Shown in pieces: positions 34,159 through 43,982 of a stretch of DNA of 64,000 nucleotides. Made by a program: the position numbers and the translations under genes. The notes under the pieces were generated by a model. That model ran no database searches and was not told the origin of the DNA. It saw nothing but the letters and a program-made list of their open reading frames with translations. The stretch covers positions 1 to 64,000 of the forward strand of contig CALBZA010000041.1 of assembly GCA_937890005.1 (NCBI GenBank). Direction: 5' to 3'. The first letter of the stretch is position 1. Each line of letters starts with the position of its first letter. The stretch is from an uncultured Verrucomicrobia subdivision 3 bacterium (GTDB lineage Bacteria; Verrucomicrobiota; Verrucomicrobiia; Limisphaerales; DASXHY01).

Positions 34159-36045
34159 TCAGGATTGGAGAACTTCGCTGATCGCGTTCAGCAGTTGATC
34201 GCGCGTGAACGGTTTGGAAACGATTTTCCAATTGTCCGCCTGAATTGGCAACTCGCCTCCGCAGATTTCTGCCGTGAAGACGACGCGCAACTCCGGTTTT
34301 GAAGTCTGAAGACGATTCGCCAGTTCAAGGCCGGAAATGCCATCGTTCAGCTGCGCGTCGGTGAGCAACAAATCGATTCCTTCCGACTGGCTTTCCCACA
34401 ACAACAGGCCGAGTGAACTGCTGTCGGCTTCAATCACCCGGTAACCGGCCCAGTTCAGCGCGCATCGGGCTGTGACGCGATTGCGATCGTCGGGTTCGAC
34501 GAGGAGCACTGTTTCGCGGGTGCCGGTGGCTTCGACAGGCGAGTTTCCTGATTGACGTTCCGGTTCGTGACTTCTGGCGCAGGGAAGATAAACCCGGAAT
34601 TCCGTGCCGCGGTCCGGCGCTGAATCGAATTCGACCCAGCCCGAATGTTGAACGATCACACCGTAAACGCTGGCAAGGCCAAGTCCCATCGATTCCTCCG
34701 CGTTGCCCTGCGAATGGAACGGCTCAAAAACGTGGGGATGGAATTCAGGTTTGATCCCGCGCCCGGTATCGCGCACTGCGAGCACGACGAAATTGCCGGC
34801 AGGCGCGGCCGGGTTGGCCGCATCGTTTTCAAACCGCACCGTTCCGGTGGAAAGTGTAATCGTGCCTCTCTCCCTGATCGCTTCCCTTGCGTTCAGAACC
34901 AGATTCACCACCACGTGTTCGATCAAACGCGGGTCAACCAGAACCGGCGAGGTGAAAGTGCCGTAAGCCTGTTGAAGAATGATTCGCTCACCGACCAGGC
35001 GCGACAGCAGCGGATTCATGCTTCGCAGCAGGACGTTGAGATCGAGAAGTTCGGTTTGAAGAGCGTGCTGGCTTCCGGCGGCGAGCAGTTGCCGGGCGAG
35101 AGCGCTGCCGCGGGTCAGGGCGGACGAAATGGCCTGGAGATTCGAAGCCGCACCCGCATCCTGTATCCGCTGTGACAGCGCGGCGGTATTCTCTTCGATC
35201 GTTCCGAGGATGGTTCCGAAACGTTTCCCCAGCACTCCGCTCATGCGAATCACGGCGGCCATGCGATGGCTTTTCAAAAGGGCGGATTCGTTTTGAAGAC
35301 GCTGCGTTACGTCGTGAAATGCAATCAGCCGTGCGTTGGCGTCAGGCAGATCGACGGCGCGCCAATCCATGCTGACACAGGAGCCGTCGGCCCGCAGGAA
35401 TTCAGTTTGTTCGAAACAGATGGGTGACGGGCCGCTCTCTGCGAGGGCGCGTTCGATGGCCGGCACATGAATCGGATCGGCGCAGTCCTGAATGCGGAGA
35501 GGTGTCTGTCCTTGGCTGCGGCCGAAGAACCCCGCCGCGGCGTCGTTCATGGAAAGGATTTCGCCGGAAGGAGATTTCACCACGCAGAGCGGGACAGGAT
35601 TGTGGATGAAGAGAGAATGGAATTGTGAGGCAGACACCGCGAGCGCTTCCGCGCGTTCTTTGATCTGCGCCAGTTCGCGGGAAAGGATTTCATTGGCTGC
35701 GCGCAGTTCGGTGGTCTTCTCGAAGAACTCGGTCTGGGATTGTTCGCGGACGAGAGACTCGGATTTCTCCGTCTGTTCGCGAACGGAGCAGACCGTCTCC
35801 ACGTGGCCCATGCCGATCAGCAGAAGAATGGAGCCGACGATGAGCAGTGCATTCATCAGCTGTTCCGCCGGAATTCCCAGATGCGAACCCTGCATCGGCA
35901 ACGCCATGTGGAGGAGCGCGAGACACGCGAAGGCCGCCACGATGAACCAGCCGACCCGCTGCGCTCCATAGCGACGCACGAGTCGGAACGCGTATGACGG
36001 AACGACCAGTTGCAGCATCCCGGTTAAAATTCCCAGAGCAGTCAT
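34159..36045 (-). CDS. PAS-containing hybrid histidine kinase with receiver, degenerate DHp site
   Basis: 628 residues from the ATG at 36045. Three membrane helices (1-25, 30-52, 63-83), a coiled coil (90-135), a PAS domain (about 140-250), a DHp-like region (258-320), a HATPase domain (about 365-487) and a C-terminal receiver (512-625). The ATPase boxes are present: N381-N385, DTGRGI at 426-431 and MGLGLASVYG at 453-462. The receiver has Asp519/520, phosphoacceptor Asp563, Thr591 and Lys611. In the DHp region the stretch aligning with AHDFNN reads LGKRFGT, so Lys274 replaces the phosphoacceptor His. It may be a pseudokinase or phosphatase. Confidence 0.85.
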   Translation of the reverse strand: MTALGILTGMLQLVVPSYAFRLVRRYGAQRVGWFIVAAFACLALLHMALPMQGSHLGIPAEQLMNALLIVGSILLLIGMGHVETVCSVREQTEKSESLVREQSQTEFFEKTTELRAANEILSRELAQIKERAEALAVSASQFHSLFIHNPVPLCVVKSPSGEILSMNDAAAGFFGRSQGQTPLRIQDCADPIHVPAIERALAESGPSPICFEQTEFLRADGSCVSMDWRAVDLPDANARLIAFHDVTQRLQNESALLKSHRMAAVIRMSGVLGKRFGTILGTIEENTAALSQRIQDAGAASNLQAISSALTRGSALARQLLAAGSQHALQTELLDLNVLLRSMNPLLSRLVGERIILQQAYGTFTSPVLVDPRLIEHVVVNLVLNAREAIRERGTITLSTGTVRFENDAANPAAPAGNFVVLAVRDTGRGIKPEFHPHVFEPFHSQGNAEESMGLGLASVYGVIVQHSGWVEFDSAPDRGTEFRVYLPCARSHEPERQSGNSPVEATGTRETVLLVEPDDRNRVTARCALNWAGYRVIEADSSSLGLLLWESQSEGIDLLLTDAQLNDGISGLELANRLQTSKPELRVVFTAEICGGELPIQADNWKIVSKPFTRDQLLNAISEVLQS

Positions 36046-36437
36046 GAAATCAAATGAAAAGGTTCGCTGTGAATGTCCACAACTCATCCAGACCGGCTGG
36101 AGCGTTGGACGTTTCGGGATTCGGCGCGTGAGTTGCCGAGGGAGCGCGAACGATATCCGGGCAGACGAACATATGATGTTCCCGTTCAGCAGCATTCAAG
36201 CCACTGGAGTTGAAACACTGTGCGCGACTGGTCGTTACGCGCGTTAACGGAGAATGCTTCGGGCAGGTGAACCCACTTGGTTTGTGATCCGCGTTCGAGG
36301 TGATTATCAGTCGGATTGCAATCGTCGCTCGCGCAAGGCGCAGGCGCGGTGCTGGCAATTTCATCAAATGATTTGGCAGCCCGTCCGGGCTTGCGACCTT
36401 GACGCCGGATGCAGGTTGAAGCGATGAAATATTCATC
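36046..36437. other. Divergent intergenic region, 392 bases
   Basis: Separates the hybrid kinase from the DUF3826 gene. No convincing gene on either strand. A candidate plus-strand promoter lies at 36282-36310. Confidence 0.6.
36282..36310 (+). promoter_or_regulatory. Possible promoter of the DUF3826 gene
   Basis: TTGTGA and TATCAG with a 17-base spacer, about 130 bases upstream of the start. The -10 element is only a partial match. Confidence 0.25.
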
Positions 36438-37082
36438 ATGAAAAGCCGTCTCGCTGCGTTCCTCGTTGCTTGCATGTCGGTTTTGACTGTCAGTGCTCAA
36501 CCTGCTCCAACCACTGACGTGGAAGCCAGCTACACGCGAACGCTCGAAGAACGCGCGGAGAAAATTGTCGTGCCACTGCAGCTGACGAATGCGGCCGACG
36601 CTACGCGCGTCCGGGAAATCATCGTCGGGCAATATCGCGCACTGCGGGACATTCACGAGAAGCGCGATCAGGCGTTGAAGAAGGTGAAGGAACAATCGCA
36701 GACAGACGCTGCCGAGCGTGAAGCTGCGGCGGCGACCGTGCAGGCTGCGGCGAAACAGAAACTCGATGAACGGCATGCTGAATTTCTGAAGGAACTCGGA
36801 AAGCATCTTGCGCCCGCGCAGATCGATCAGGTGAAGGACGGAATGACCTACGGCGTGTTGAACATCACGTTGAACGCTTATCTGAAAATGTTTCCCGACT
36901 TGAAAGAGGAGCAGAAGCAACAGATCAAAGACTGGCTCATCGAAGCGCGTGAGATTGCCATGGACCAGGGCACGTCGCGGGAAAAGCACGCCGTCTTCGG
37001 CAGGTACAAGGGACGCATCAACAACTACCTTTCCAAAGCGGGTTATGATCTCAAGAAAGGCGAAGAGAACCTTCGGCAGTGA
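36438..37082 (+). CDS. DUF3826 family exported protein
   Basis: 214 residues with a signal peptide (about 1-20, ending VSAQP). The body is helical: LEERAEKIVVPLQL, VREIIVGQYRALRDIHEKRD, and GVLNITLNAYLKMFPDLKEEQK, features I associate with DUF3826, found in Bacteroides and Verrucomicrobia polysaccharide loci. Function unknown. It directly precedes the pectate lyase gene, with 84 bases between, which supports a place in pectin use. Confidence 0.8.
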   Translation: MKSRLAAFLVACMSVLTVSAQPAPTTDVEASYTRTLEERAEKIVVPLQLTNAADATRVREIIVGQYRALRDIHEKRDQALKKVKEQSQTDAAEREAAAATVQAAAKQKLDERHAEFLKELGKHLAPAQIDQVKDGMTYGVLNITLNAYLKMFPDLKEEQKQQIKDWLIEAREIAMDQGTSREKHAVFGRYKGRINNYLSKAGYDLKKGEENLRQ

Positions 37083-37166
37083 GTAACCTATTCGCTGTCA
37101 CAACGTCCAGTTTTCCATTCACCGATTTGCAATGATTTTTCCGTCGCTCCGTTCGCGAGTCCTCAC

Positions 37167-38867
37167 ATGAAAAAGTTCAACATCGTCCTCAGTTTGATCG
37201 GTGCCGCCATCCTCGTCCTTTCGTCAGGCACCGCCCCCGCACAGTATCCAACCATCACTTCCGAAGTGAAGGCGGAGGCGGATGCGAAAAAACAGGCCGC
37301 TGACCGGCGTTCGGACGAGGCGTTCGAAAAAGCGTTGCCGGCAATCCGTGAATGGGAGGCGAAAGGCAAACCGTTTCTTCCCGGCGCCGCGAAGCCAGCC
37401 GATCTTCCACAGGCAAAAATTCCCGCCTTTCCCGGAGCGTGGGGCGGCGGCATGTATTCGTTCGGCGGTCGTGGCGGAAAAGTGTTCGTCGTGACAAACC
37501 TGAACGACAGCGGTCCCGGAAGTTTTCGTGAAGCGCTTGAAGCTGGCGGACCGCGCATCGTGGTATTCAATGTGTCGGGGATCATCCGCCTCAAGGAACG
37601 CATTCGCGTTCGTGCGCCTTACATCACCATCGCAGGAAACACGGCGCCCGGCGACGGCGTGTGCATTGCAGGCGACACGGTCGAAATCGATACGCACGAT
37701 GTTATCATCCGTCACATGCGCTTTCGCCGCGGCGAAACCTGGGTTGGCGACCGCAACGATTCCATCGGCGGCAATCCTGTCGGCAACATCATGATCGATC
37801 ACGTCTCAGCCAGCTGGGGGCTCGACGAGAACATGTCAATGTATCGCCACATGTATCAGCCGCCTGACAGCGACAAGGCGCTGAAACTGCCGACGGTTAA
37901 CATCACCATTCAGAACTCGATCTTCAGCGAATGTCTGAACACGTACAATCATTCATTCGGAAGCACGATCGGTGGGTTGAACAGCACGTTTCATCACAAT
38001 CTCTGGGCATCCAATGCAGGCCGGAATCCAAGCGTCGGCATGTATGGCGATTTCACGTTCGTCAACAATGTGTTGTTCAACTGGCGGCATCGCACCGTGG
38101 ATGGCGGCGATCACATGAGCTATTACACGATCTTGAACAATTACCTGAAGCCCGGCCCGGCGACGCCGAAGAATCAGCCGATCGCGCATCGTCTCCTCAA
38201 GCCGGAATCGCAGCGCAGCAAGACCGTCGTGGACAACTTCGGCAAGGCGTATGTCGCTGGAAATATCGTGGAAGGAAACGAAAAGGTGACCGCGGACAAC
38301 TGGGACGGCGGTGTCCAACCGGAAACGGTTGGTCCGCGTGAGAAGGCGCTGGAATCAATTCGCACGAACGCGCCATTCCCTCACGCACCGCTCAACGTTC
38401 AGCCTGCAAAGGTTGCGTATGAATTCGTGCTCGCGAACGCGGGCGCGACACTGCCGCGTCGCGATGCCGTCGATGAACGCGTCATCCAGATGGTTCGCTC
38501 CGGAAAGGTGACTGCGAAGGCGGGTGCGGATGTTCGCGAGCAGTTGAGCCACGCAGGCTACGCAAAGCAGACGGTCGATGCACTCATCGCGATGATTGAG
38601 GACGGCCTGATCACGCATCCCGACCAGGTGGGTGGCTATCCTGAATACAAGGGAGCGTCCTACAAAGATTCCGACAACGACGGCATGCCGGACGATTGGG
38701 AAACGAAGCATGGGCTGAATCCGAATGATCCTTCCGATGCCTCTTCAGACCTCAATGGCGATGGCTATACGAATATTGAAGATTTCATCAACGGCCTGGA
38801 TCCGCGCGCGAAGAAAATCGACTGGACTGATCTGAAGAACAATGTCGATCGCCGCGAGAACAGCTGA
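37167..38867 (+). CDS. Secreted PL1-like pectate lyase with calcium-type repeats
   Basis: 566 residues: signal peptide (to about residue 26), then a right-handed beta-helix from FPGAWGGGMYSFGGRGG. Recognisable parts are VTNLNDSGPGSFREAL, FNVSGIIRL, ITIAGNTAPGDGV and MIDHVSASWGLDENMS. These match polysaccharide lyase family 1 and its environmental relatives, which cleave polygalacturonate by beta-elimination with Ca2+. The C-terminus has Asp-rich EF-hand/thrombospondin-3-like motifs (DSDNDGMPDDWE and DLNGDGYTNIEDF). Probably acts outside the cytoplasm, upstream of UxaC and the GH28 enzymes. Confidence 0.9.
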   Translation: MKKFNIVLSLIGAAILVLSSGTAPAQYPTITSEVKAEADAKKQAADRRSDEAFEKALPAIREWEAKGKPFLPGAAKPADLPQAKIPAFPGAWGGGMYSFGGRGGKVFVVTNLNDSGPGSFREALEAGGPRIVVFNVSGIIRLKERIRVRAPYITIAGNTAPGDGVCIAGDTVEIDTHDVIIRHMRFRRGETWVGDRNDSIGGNPVGNIMIDHVSASWGLDENMSMYRHMYQPPDSDKALKLPTVNITIQNSIFSECLNTYNHSFGSTIGGLNSTFHHNLWASNAGRNPSVGMYGDFTFVNNVLFNWRHRTVDGGDHMSYYTILNNYLKPGPATPKNQPIAHRLLKPESQRSKTVVDNFGKAYVAGNIVEGNEKVTADNWDGGVQPETVGPREKALESIRTNAPFPHAPLNVQPAKVAYEFVLANAGATLPRRDAVDERVIQMVRSGKVTAKAGADVREQLSHAGYAKQTVDALIAMIEDGLITHPDQVGGYPEYKGASYKDSDNDGMPDDWETKHGLNPNDPSDASSDLNGDGYTNIEDFINGLDPRAKKIDWTDLKNNVDRRENS

Positions 38868-38899
38868 GAGCGGCTCGACTGAGTCCAGGTCCGCAGCAG

Positions 38900-41320
38900 A
38901 TGATTTGTTTCCCTTTAACGGCTGAAGCAATGCGCCCATTCAAATCATATTCACGTTCACATTCGCAGTTCCTTTTGTGGGAAATCAGGTTTGCATCGAT
39001 CGCGGTGATTCTCACCGTTTGCCTGCTGCTCGTTGCGAGGTTGGAAGCTGCTTCAGCGAAGGTCGATGACCTGAAACTCTGGTATGAACAACCGGCGTCG
39101 AAGTGGACCGAGGCACTTCCTGTCGGCAGCGGGCGATTGGGAGCGATGGTTTTTGGCGGGATCACGAAGGAGCGCATTCAGTTTAATGAAGACACGCTCT
39201 GGCGCGGCAAGCCGCACGATTACGTGAGGGCCGGCGCCGGCGATCAACTGGCGGAAATCCGGCGGCTGATCTTTGAAGGGAAGGAGCGCGAAGCGGAAAA
39301 GCTCGCCCGCGAAAAATTCCTGAGCGATCCGGTTCGGCAGTTGCCGTATCAACCGTTTGGCGATCTGCGATTCGAATTTTTCGGACACGAGGACGCGACG
39401 GATTACAGGCGCGAGTTGGATCTCGATCGGGCGCTTGCCCGAACACTGTATCGCGTGGATGAAGTGAGTTATCTGCGCGAAACGTTCGCGAGTTATCCGG
39501 ATCGCGCGATTGTGACACGGCTGGCGGCGGATCATCGCGGCGGATTGAGCTTCGCGGTCGGCATCGACAGCCCGCACACGAACTGGCAGTCGCACGTGCT
39601 TGGACCGGACATGCTGGCGCTCGTTGGGCAGGTGCAGCCGGACGGATTGCGCTTCGATGCGCGCGTAAAAGTCATAGCCACCGGCGGCAAGGTGCGAAGC
39701 GAAGGCCGGCGGATTGTCGTGGAAAACGCCGATTCAGCGATCGTGTTTCTCACTGCTGCGACGAGCTTCAAAAACTTCCTCGACATCTCCGCCGATCCGG
39801 CACCCCGTGCGGCGCATGATCTCGAGCGCGTGATTCGCAAGCCGTTTGAAAAAATTCGCGCCGATCACATCGCCGATCACCAGCAGTTGTTCCGCAGGAT
39901 GGATTTGAATCTCGGACGCACCGAAGTGGCCGATCTGCCGACCGACAAGCGATTGCAGCAGATCAAAACGGCGGGCATTGAATCCGATCCCGCGCTGGCT
40001 GCGCTGCACTTTCAGTTCGGGCGCTATCTTCTCATAGGCAGCAGCCGTCCCGGAACCCAGCCGGCGAATCTTCAGGGTGTCTGGAACGAGGAATTGAATC
40101 CGCCGTGGGAAAGCAAGTACACGCTGAACATCAATTGCGAGATGAACTACTGGCCGGCTGAACTTTGCAATCTCAGTCCGTGCCACGAGCCGTTGTTCGA
40201 CATGATCGACGACCTTGTGATCAGCGGTTCCAGAACGGCACAGAAGCAATACGGCGCGCGCGGCTGGGTGGTGCATCACAACACCGATCATTGGCGGGGC
40301 ACGGCTCCGATCAATAACATCGACGGCGTCTGGCCGACCGGCGGCGCGTGGCTTTGTCATCATCTCTGGGAACGTTACTTGTTCACCGGAGACAAATTGT
40401 TCCTGCGCGACCGCGCCTATCCTGTGATGAAACAGGCATCGCTGTTCTTCGTTGATTTTCTCGTGCGCGATCCAAAGACCGGCTACATGGTCACCGTTCC
40501 GTCTCATTCTCCGGAACAATCGCCGCCGAACCTGCCGCTGTTCGGGCGCAGTCCGACGATGGACAATCAGCTCATTCGCGCACTGTTCGATTACACGATT
40601 CGCGCCGCGAACATTCTTGGCACCGACCGCGGGTTCGCAAGGCAACTGGCCGATCTCAGCAAACAGCTGCCGCCGAACCTCGTAGGCAAACACGGGCAGT
40701 TGCAGGAGTGGCTCGATGATGTCGATGCGCCGAACAACAATCATCGTCACATGTCGCCGCTGTTCGCGTTGTATCCGGGCTGGGAAATCACGCCGGCCGA
40801 TTCGAAGATTTTTGACGCGGCCAAACTGTTGTTGAAATGGCGTGGCGATGGCTCGACGGGCTGGAGTTATGCGTGGCGCATTCCATTGTGGGCGCGCGTT
40901 GGAGACGGTGATTTTGCATTGCGCCAGTTGAATGGACTGTTGCAGCGCCGGACGTTGCCAAATCTTTTCGATCTCTGCGGACCGTATCAGATCGACGGCA
41001 ATCTCGGCGCACCTGCCGGAGTTGCCGAGATGCTCCTGCAAAGCCACATCACTGAGCCGCGTGGGAAAAGTGAGGTTCGGGTGATTGACCTTCTGCCGGC
41101 GCTGCCGGGGGCGTGGAAGAACGGAAGTGTGACGGGACTTTGCGCGCGGGGCGGTTTTGAGGTGGACATCGTCTGGGAAAACAGCGCACTGGCGAAGGCA
41201 ACGATCCGCTCGCGCCTGGGTGAACGTTGCATTGTGCGTTACGCCGGAAAACAGCTGGAGCTGAGTACGCGAAAAGGGCGCGAATACCGCCTGAACAACG
41301 AACTGAAGATTTCAAAATGA
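38900..41320 (+). CDS. GH95 family alpha-L-fucosidase/galactosidase
   Basis: 806 residues. An N-terminal signal or anchor helix (about 31-48) precedes the GH95 N-terminal domain (WYEQPASKWTEALPVGSGRL, GAMVFGG, FNEDTLWRG). The (alpha/alpha)6 barrel follows, with NLQGVWNEELNPPWESKYT and INCEMNYWPAE, where the catalytic Asn residues lie, and WRIPLWARVGDGD. Family members remove alpha-1,2-L-fucose or L-galactose, sugars present on xyloglucan and rhamnogalacturonan. ATG at 38930 may be the real start. Its stop overlaps the next gene (ATGA). Confidence 0.93.
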   Translation: MICFPLTAEAMRPFKSYSRSHSQFLLWEIRFASIAVILTVCLLLVARLEAASAKVDDLKLWYEQPASKWTEALPVGSGRLGAMVFGGITKERIQFNEDTLWRGKPHDYVRAGAGDQLAEIRRLIFEGKEREAEKLAREKFLSDPVRQLPYQPFGDLRFEFFGHEDATDYRRELDLDRALARTLYRVDEVSYLRETFASYPDRAIVTRLAADHRGGLSFAVGIDSPHTNWQSHVLGPDMLALVGQVQPDGLRFDARVKVIATGGKVRSEGRRIVVENADSAIVFLTAATSFKNFLDISADPAPRAAHDLERVIRKPFEKIRADHIADHQQLFRRMDLNLGRTEVADLPTDKRLQQIKTAGIESDPALAALHFQFGRYLLIGSSRPGTQPANLQGVWNEELNPPWESKYTLNINCEMNYWPAELCNLSPCHEPLFDMIDDLVISGSRTAQKQYGARGWVVHHNTDHWRGTAPINNIDGVWPTGGAWLCHHLWERYLFTGDKLFLRDRAYPVMKQASLFFVDFLVRDPKTGYMVTVPSHSPEQSPPNLPLFGRSPTMDNQLIRALFDYTIRAANILGTDRGFARQLADLSKQLPPNLVGKHGQLQEWLDDVDAPNNNHRHMSPLFALYPGWEITPADSKIFDAAKLLLKWRGDGSTGWSYAWRIPLWARVGDGDFALRQLNGLLQRRTLPNLFDLCGPYQIDGNLGAPAGVAEMLLQSHITEPRGKSEVRVIDLLPALPGAWKNGSVTGLCARGGFEVDIVWENSALAKATIRSRLGERCIVRYAGKQLELSTRKGREYRLNNELKISK

Positions 41321-42237
41321 AGATTGAATCGAAGCTGCGGGCTTTTTGTTTTCTTTTCCAGTTAAGCCTGATCGCGAGTTTTACCGCGCCGGCGGCGGAG
41401 AACGTTTCATTGTCCGGCGAAACCAAGTCGATCGCGTCGGATCGTTACAAGATCGCCGTGTGCGACTGGATGATTCTGAAACGCCAGAAGCTGGGTGCAT
41501 TTCAACTCACGAAGGACATCGGCGCGCAGGGACTGGAACTCGACATGGGCGGATTGGGAAATCGCGAGACGTTTGAAAATCAGCTCGTCGATCCGGCTGT
41601 TCGCCAGCAGTTCCTGGAGAAAGCGCGCGAGTTGAACGTGGAGATTTGTTCAATCGCGATGTCCGGATTCTACGCCCAGTCTTTTGCGGAACGTCCCACG
41701 GTGCCGCGGATGATCGATGACACAATCGCCACGATGAAGGCGATGAACGTGAAGATCGCGTTTCTGCCACTCGGTGTGACGAGCGATCCGGCCCGGCATC
41801 CGGAACTGCGCGCCAAAGTCGTCGAACGATTGAAAATGGCCGGAGCGAAGGCGGCTGAAGCGGGAGTGATCATCGGAGTCGAGACGGAGCTTTCCGCCGA
41901 GGAACAGATCAAATTGCTCGATGATGTGGGATCATCGGCGATTCGCCTCTATTACAATTTCGCAAACGCGATTCAGAACAAGCGCGATGTGGCGAAGGAG
42001 CTCCGCCTGTTGGGACGCGAGCGCATTTGCCAGATTCATTGCACGAACCAGGATGGTTTCTGGCTGCAGGATGATCCGGCTGTGAACATGCCGGAAATCA
42101 AGGCGGCGCTGGATGAAATCGGCTGGAGCGGCTGGCTGGTAATCGAGCGTTCCCGCAAGGCGAACGATTCACGCAACGTGAAAGGAAACTTTGGAGCGAA
42201 CACGGCCTACCTGAAGGCGATGTTTGAGGCGAAGTGA
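41317..42237 (+). CDS. Secreted sugar phosphate isomerase/epimerase-like TIM barrel
   Basis: 306 residues with a signal peptide (about 1-27). The xylose-isomerase-like TIM barrel has GLELDMGG, EICSIAMSGFY, GVIIGVETEL, and IHCTNQDGFWLQDD near the C-terminus, with Glu, Asp and His candidates for the metal site. Substrate unknown. The ATG at 41317 overlaps the GH95 stop by 4 bases, so it belongs to the same operon and probably acts on a released sugar or derivative. Confidence 0.85.
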   Translation: MKIESKLRAFCFLFQLSLIASFTAPAAENVSLSGETKSIASDRYKIAVCDWMILKRQKLGAFQLTKDIGAQGLELDMGGLGNRETFENQLVDPAVRQQFLEKARELNVEICSIAMSGFYAQSFAERPTVPRMIDDTIATMKAMNVKIAFLPLGVTSDPARHPELRAKVVERLKMAGAKAAEAGVIIGVETELSAEEQIKLLDDVGSSAIRLYYNFANAIQNKRDVAKELRLLGRERICQIHCTNQDGFWLQDDPAVNMPEIKAALDEIGWSGWLVIERSRKANDSRNVKGNFGANTAYLKAMFEAK

Positions 42238-42443
42238 AGGTTTGTCCTCTTTGACGGGTTTCCACCGGGGTGATGTCTTCACGGGGATGAGGGGATGAGG
42301 AGGTTGGGAGCAGGAGAACTTTCCGGAGTTGGCGTAGCGTAAACCAGTTTCCCGGAGCTTCGAGAATTTCAGTCAGATATTCACCCCACGGATTTCACCC
42401 CCTGCCGGACGGCGCCCATTGGAGACACGATGGGGAACGTCCG

Positions 42444-43982
42444 ATGAAAGCATTCCAAATTGAGTCACCGATCAAAGTTGTTCAGGCAAGAGCCAATCCC
42501 CGGGCATCCGCGGCGATTCTGGGTGTCGCGTTTGACTCTGTGACGTCGGACGAGACCGTGCAGCGAATCGAGGGAATGATCGCTTCAGGCATGCCGCATT
42601 TCATCGCCACAGCCAATGTGGATTTCGTGGTTCAAGCCCAGCACGATGAGGAGTTGCGGAGGATTTTGTCCGAAGCGGATCTCGTGCTGTGCGACGGAAC
42701 GCCGCTCGTCTGGGCCTCGCGACTTGTCGGACGCGCATTACCGGAACGTGTCGCCGGCGCGGATGTGGTTCCACGCCTCATTGAAGTTGCGGCGGAGAAA
42801 GACTTCCGGATTTTCCTTCTTGGCGCATCAGAGGAGGCGGCAATGGCTGCAGAACGAAATCTGCGTGCGCGATTTCCGCAGTTGAATCTGGTGGGTCACT
42901 ATTCGCCGCCGTTCAAGCCGCTGCTGGAAATGAATCACGAGGAGATTCGTAACCGAATCGCTGCAGCGAAACCTGACATTCTGCTCGTCGCGTTCGGTTG
43001 TCCGAAACAGGAGAAGTGGATCGCGATGCATTATCGGTCGCTCGGCGTGCCGGTCGCAATTGGTGTCGGTGCGACGATCGATTTTCTTGGAGGCAGAGTG
43101 AAGCGCGCGCCGGTCTGGATGCAACGGTCTGGAACGGAATGGATTTACCGCCTCGCGCAGGAGCCGCGCCGATTGTTCAAACGTTACGCATCCGATCTCG
43201 TCGTGTTCGGATCGAAGTTCCTGATTCAACTTTGCCTCACGCGTTCCAAGGCGGCAGCGAGCGCGGACGCGGCGTCAGTGACATTGCGCACAAATGGCTG
43301 GTTGCACCTCGCGTTTGCGGAACGTCTCGATGCCGCGACGGTGGAAGCCTGCGGCGGCGTGATTGAACAGGTGCTTTCGGACCGGCGCGATTGCATTTTG
43401 AATCTGTCTGAAGTTCGAAAAGCCGATGGCAGCGGCGTGGCGTTGCTGATGCATCTTCAGCGGGAGATGAAAAAGCAGGGACGCATGATGATACTCACTT
43501 CGGTGAGCAGCCGGTTGCGGCGTGTGCTGCGATTCATGGGTGTGCTGGAGTTCTTCGATGTGGCTGAAGACATTCAGGCGGCGCGGCGTGTTCGCGAATC
43601 GCGCCGGCAGGAAAGTGCTTATCCTGTGACTGGACTGACGCCGCTGATCTGGCAGGGCGCAGTAACCGTGTCGAATGCGGAGGAAGTTTTCACCGCGACG
43701 GAATCGCGGGCGGCCCTTCTGGAATCAGGCGATGTGCAGATTGATTTCAGCCGGGTGCGATTCGTGGACAGCGCCGGCGCGGGAATGTTGCGGAGGCTCG
43801 ATGACTCATTGAACAGGTCTGGAAAGCGTCTTGTGCTCACAGGTGTTTCGGAAACGGTCTGCAACGTTCTTCGATTTGCACGCGTGGATGATCTTGCCGT
43901 GCGCGAACTGCGTCCGCGTGTGTTCGCTTTGGATCGGAACAACGCCAGCGACCTCGTTTTTTCACGTCAGCCGGGTGTTTGA
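42444..43982 (+). CDS. WecB/TagA/CpsF (GT26) glycosyltransferase fused to two STAS domains
   Basis: 512 residues. Residues ~25-250 are a GT26 domain: ATANVDFVVQAQHDEEL, CDGTPLVWASRL, FGCPKQEKWIA and GVGATIDFLGGRVKRAPVWM. It would transfer N-acetylmannosaminuronate-like sugar to a lipid-linked acceptor. Two STAS domains follow (about 278-382 and 400-497). In the first, the SpoIIAA-type Asp-Ser-Ser-Gly site reads Asp328-Gly-Ser-Gly; in the second it is Asp442-Ser443-Ala-Gly, keeping the phosphorylatable Ser. The stop overlaps the GT4 gene start (TGATG). Confidence 0.85.
   Translation: MKAFQIESPIKVVQARANPRASAAILGVAFDSVTSDETVQRIEGMIASGMPHFIATANVDFVVQAQHDEELRRILSEADLVLCDGTPLVWASRLVGRALPERVAGADVVPRLIEVAAEKDFRIFLLGASEEAAMAAERNLRARFPQLNLVGHYSPPFKPLLEMNHEEIRNRIAAAKPDILLVAFGCPKQEKWIAMHYRSLGVPVAIGVGATIDFLGGRVKRAPVWMQRSGTEWIYRLAQEPRRLFKRYASDLVVFGSKFLIQLCLTRSKAAASADAASVTLRTNGWLHLAFAERLDAATVEACGGVIEQVLSDRRDCILNLSEVRKADGSGVALLMHLQREMKKQGRMMILTSVSSRLRRVLRFMGVLEFFDVAEDIQAARRVRESRRQESAYPVTGLTPLIWQGAVTVSNAEEVFTATESRAALLESGDVQIDFSRVRFVDSAGAGMLRRLDDSLNRSGKRLVLTGVSETVCNVLRFARVDDLAVRELRPRVFALDRNNASDLVFSRQPGV

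Noticed and set aside
39734..41047. 437-codon minus-strand reading frame opposite the GH95 gene
   Set aside because: Shadow of GH95; composition is Arg/Gln/Val-rich as expected for reverse translation of that gene.
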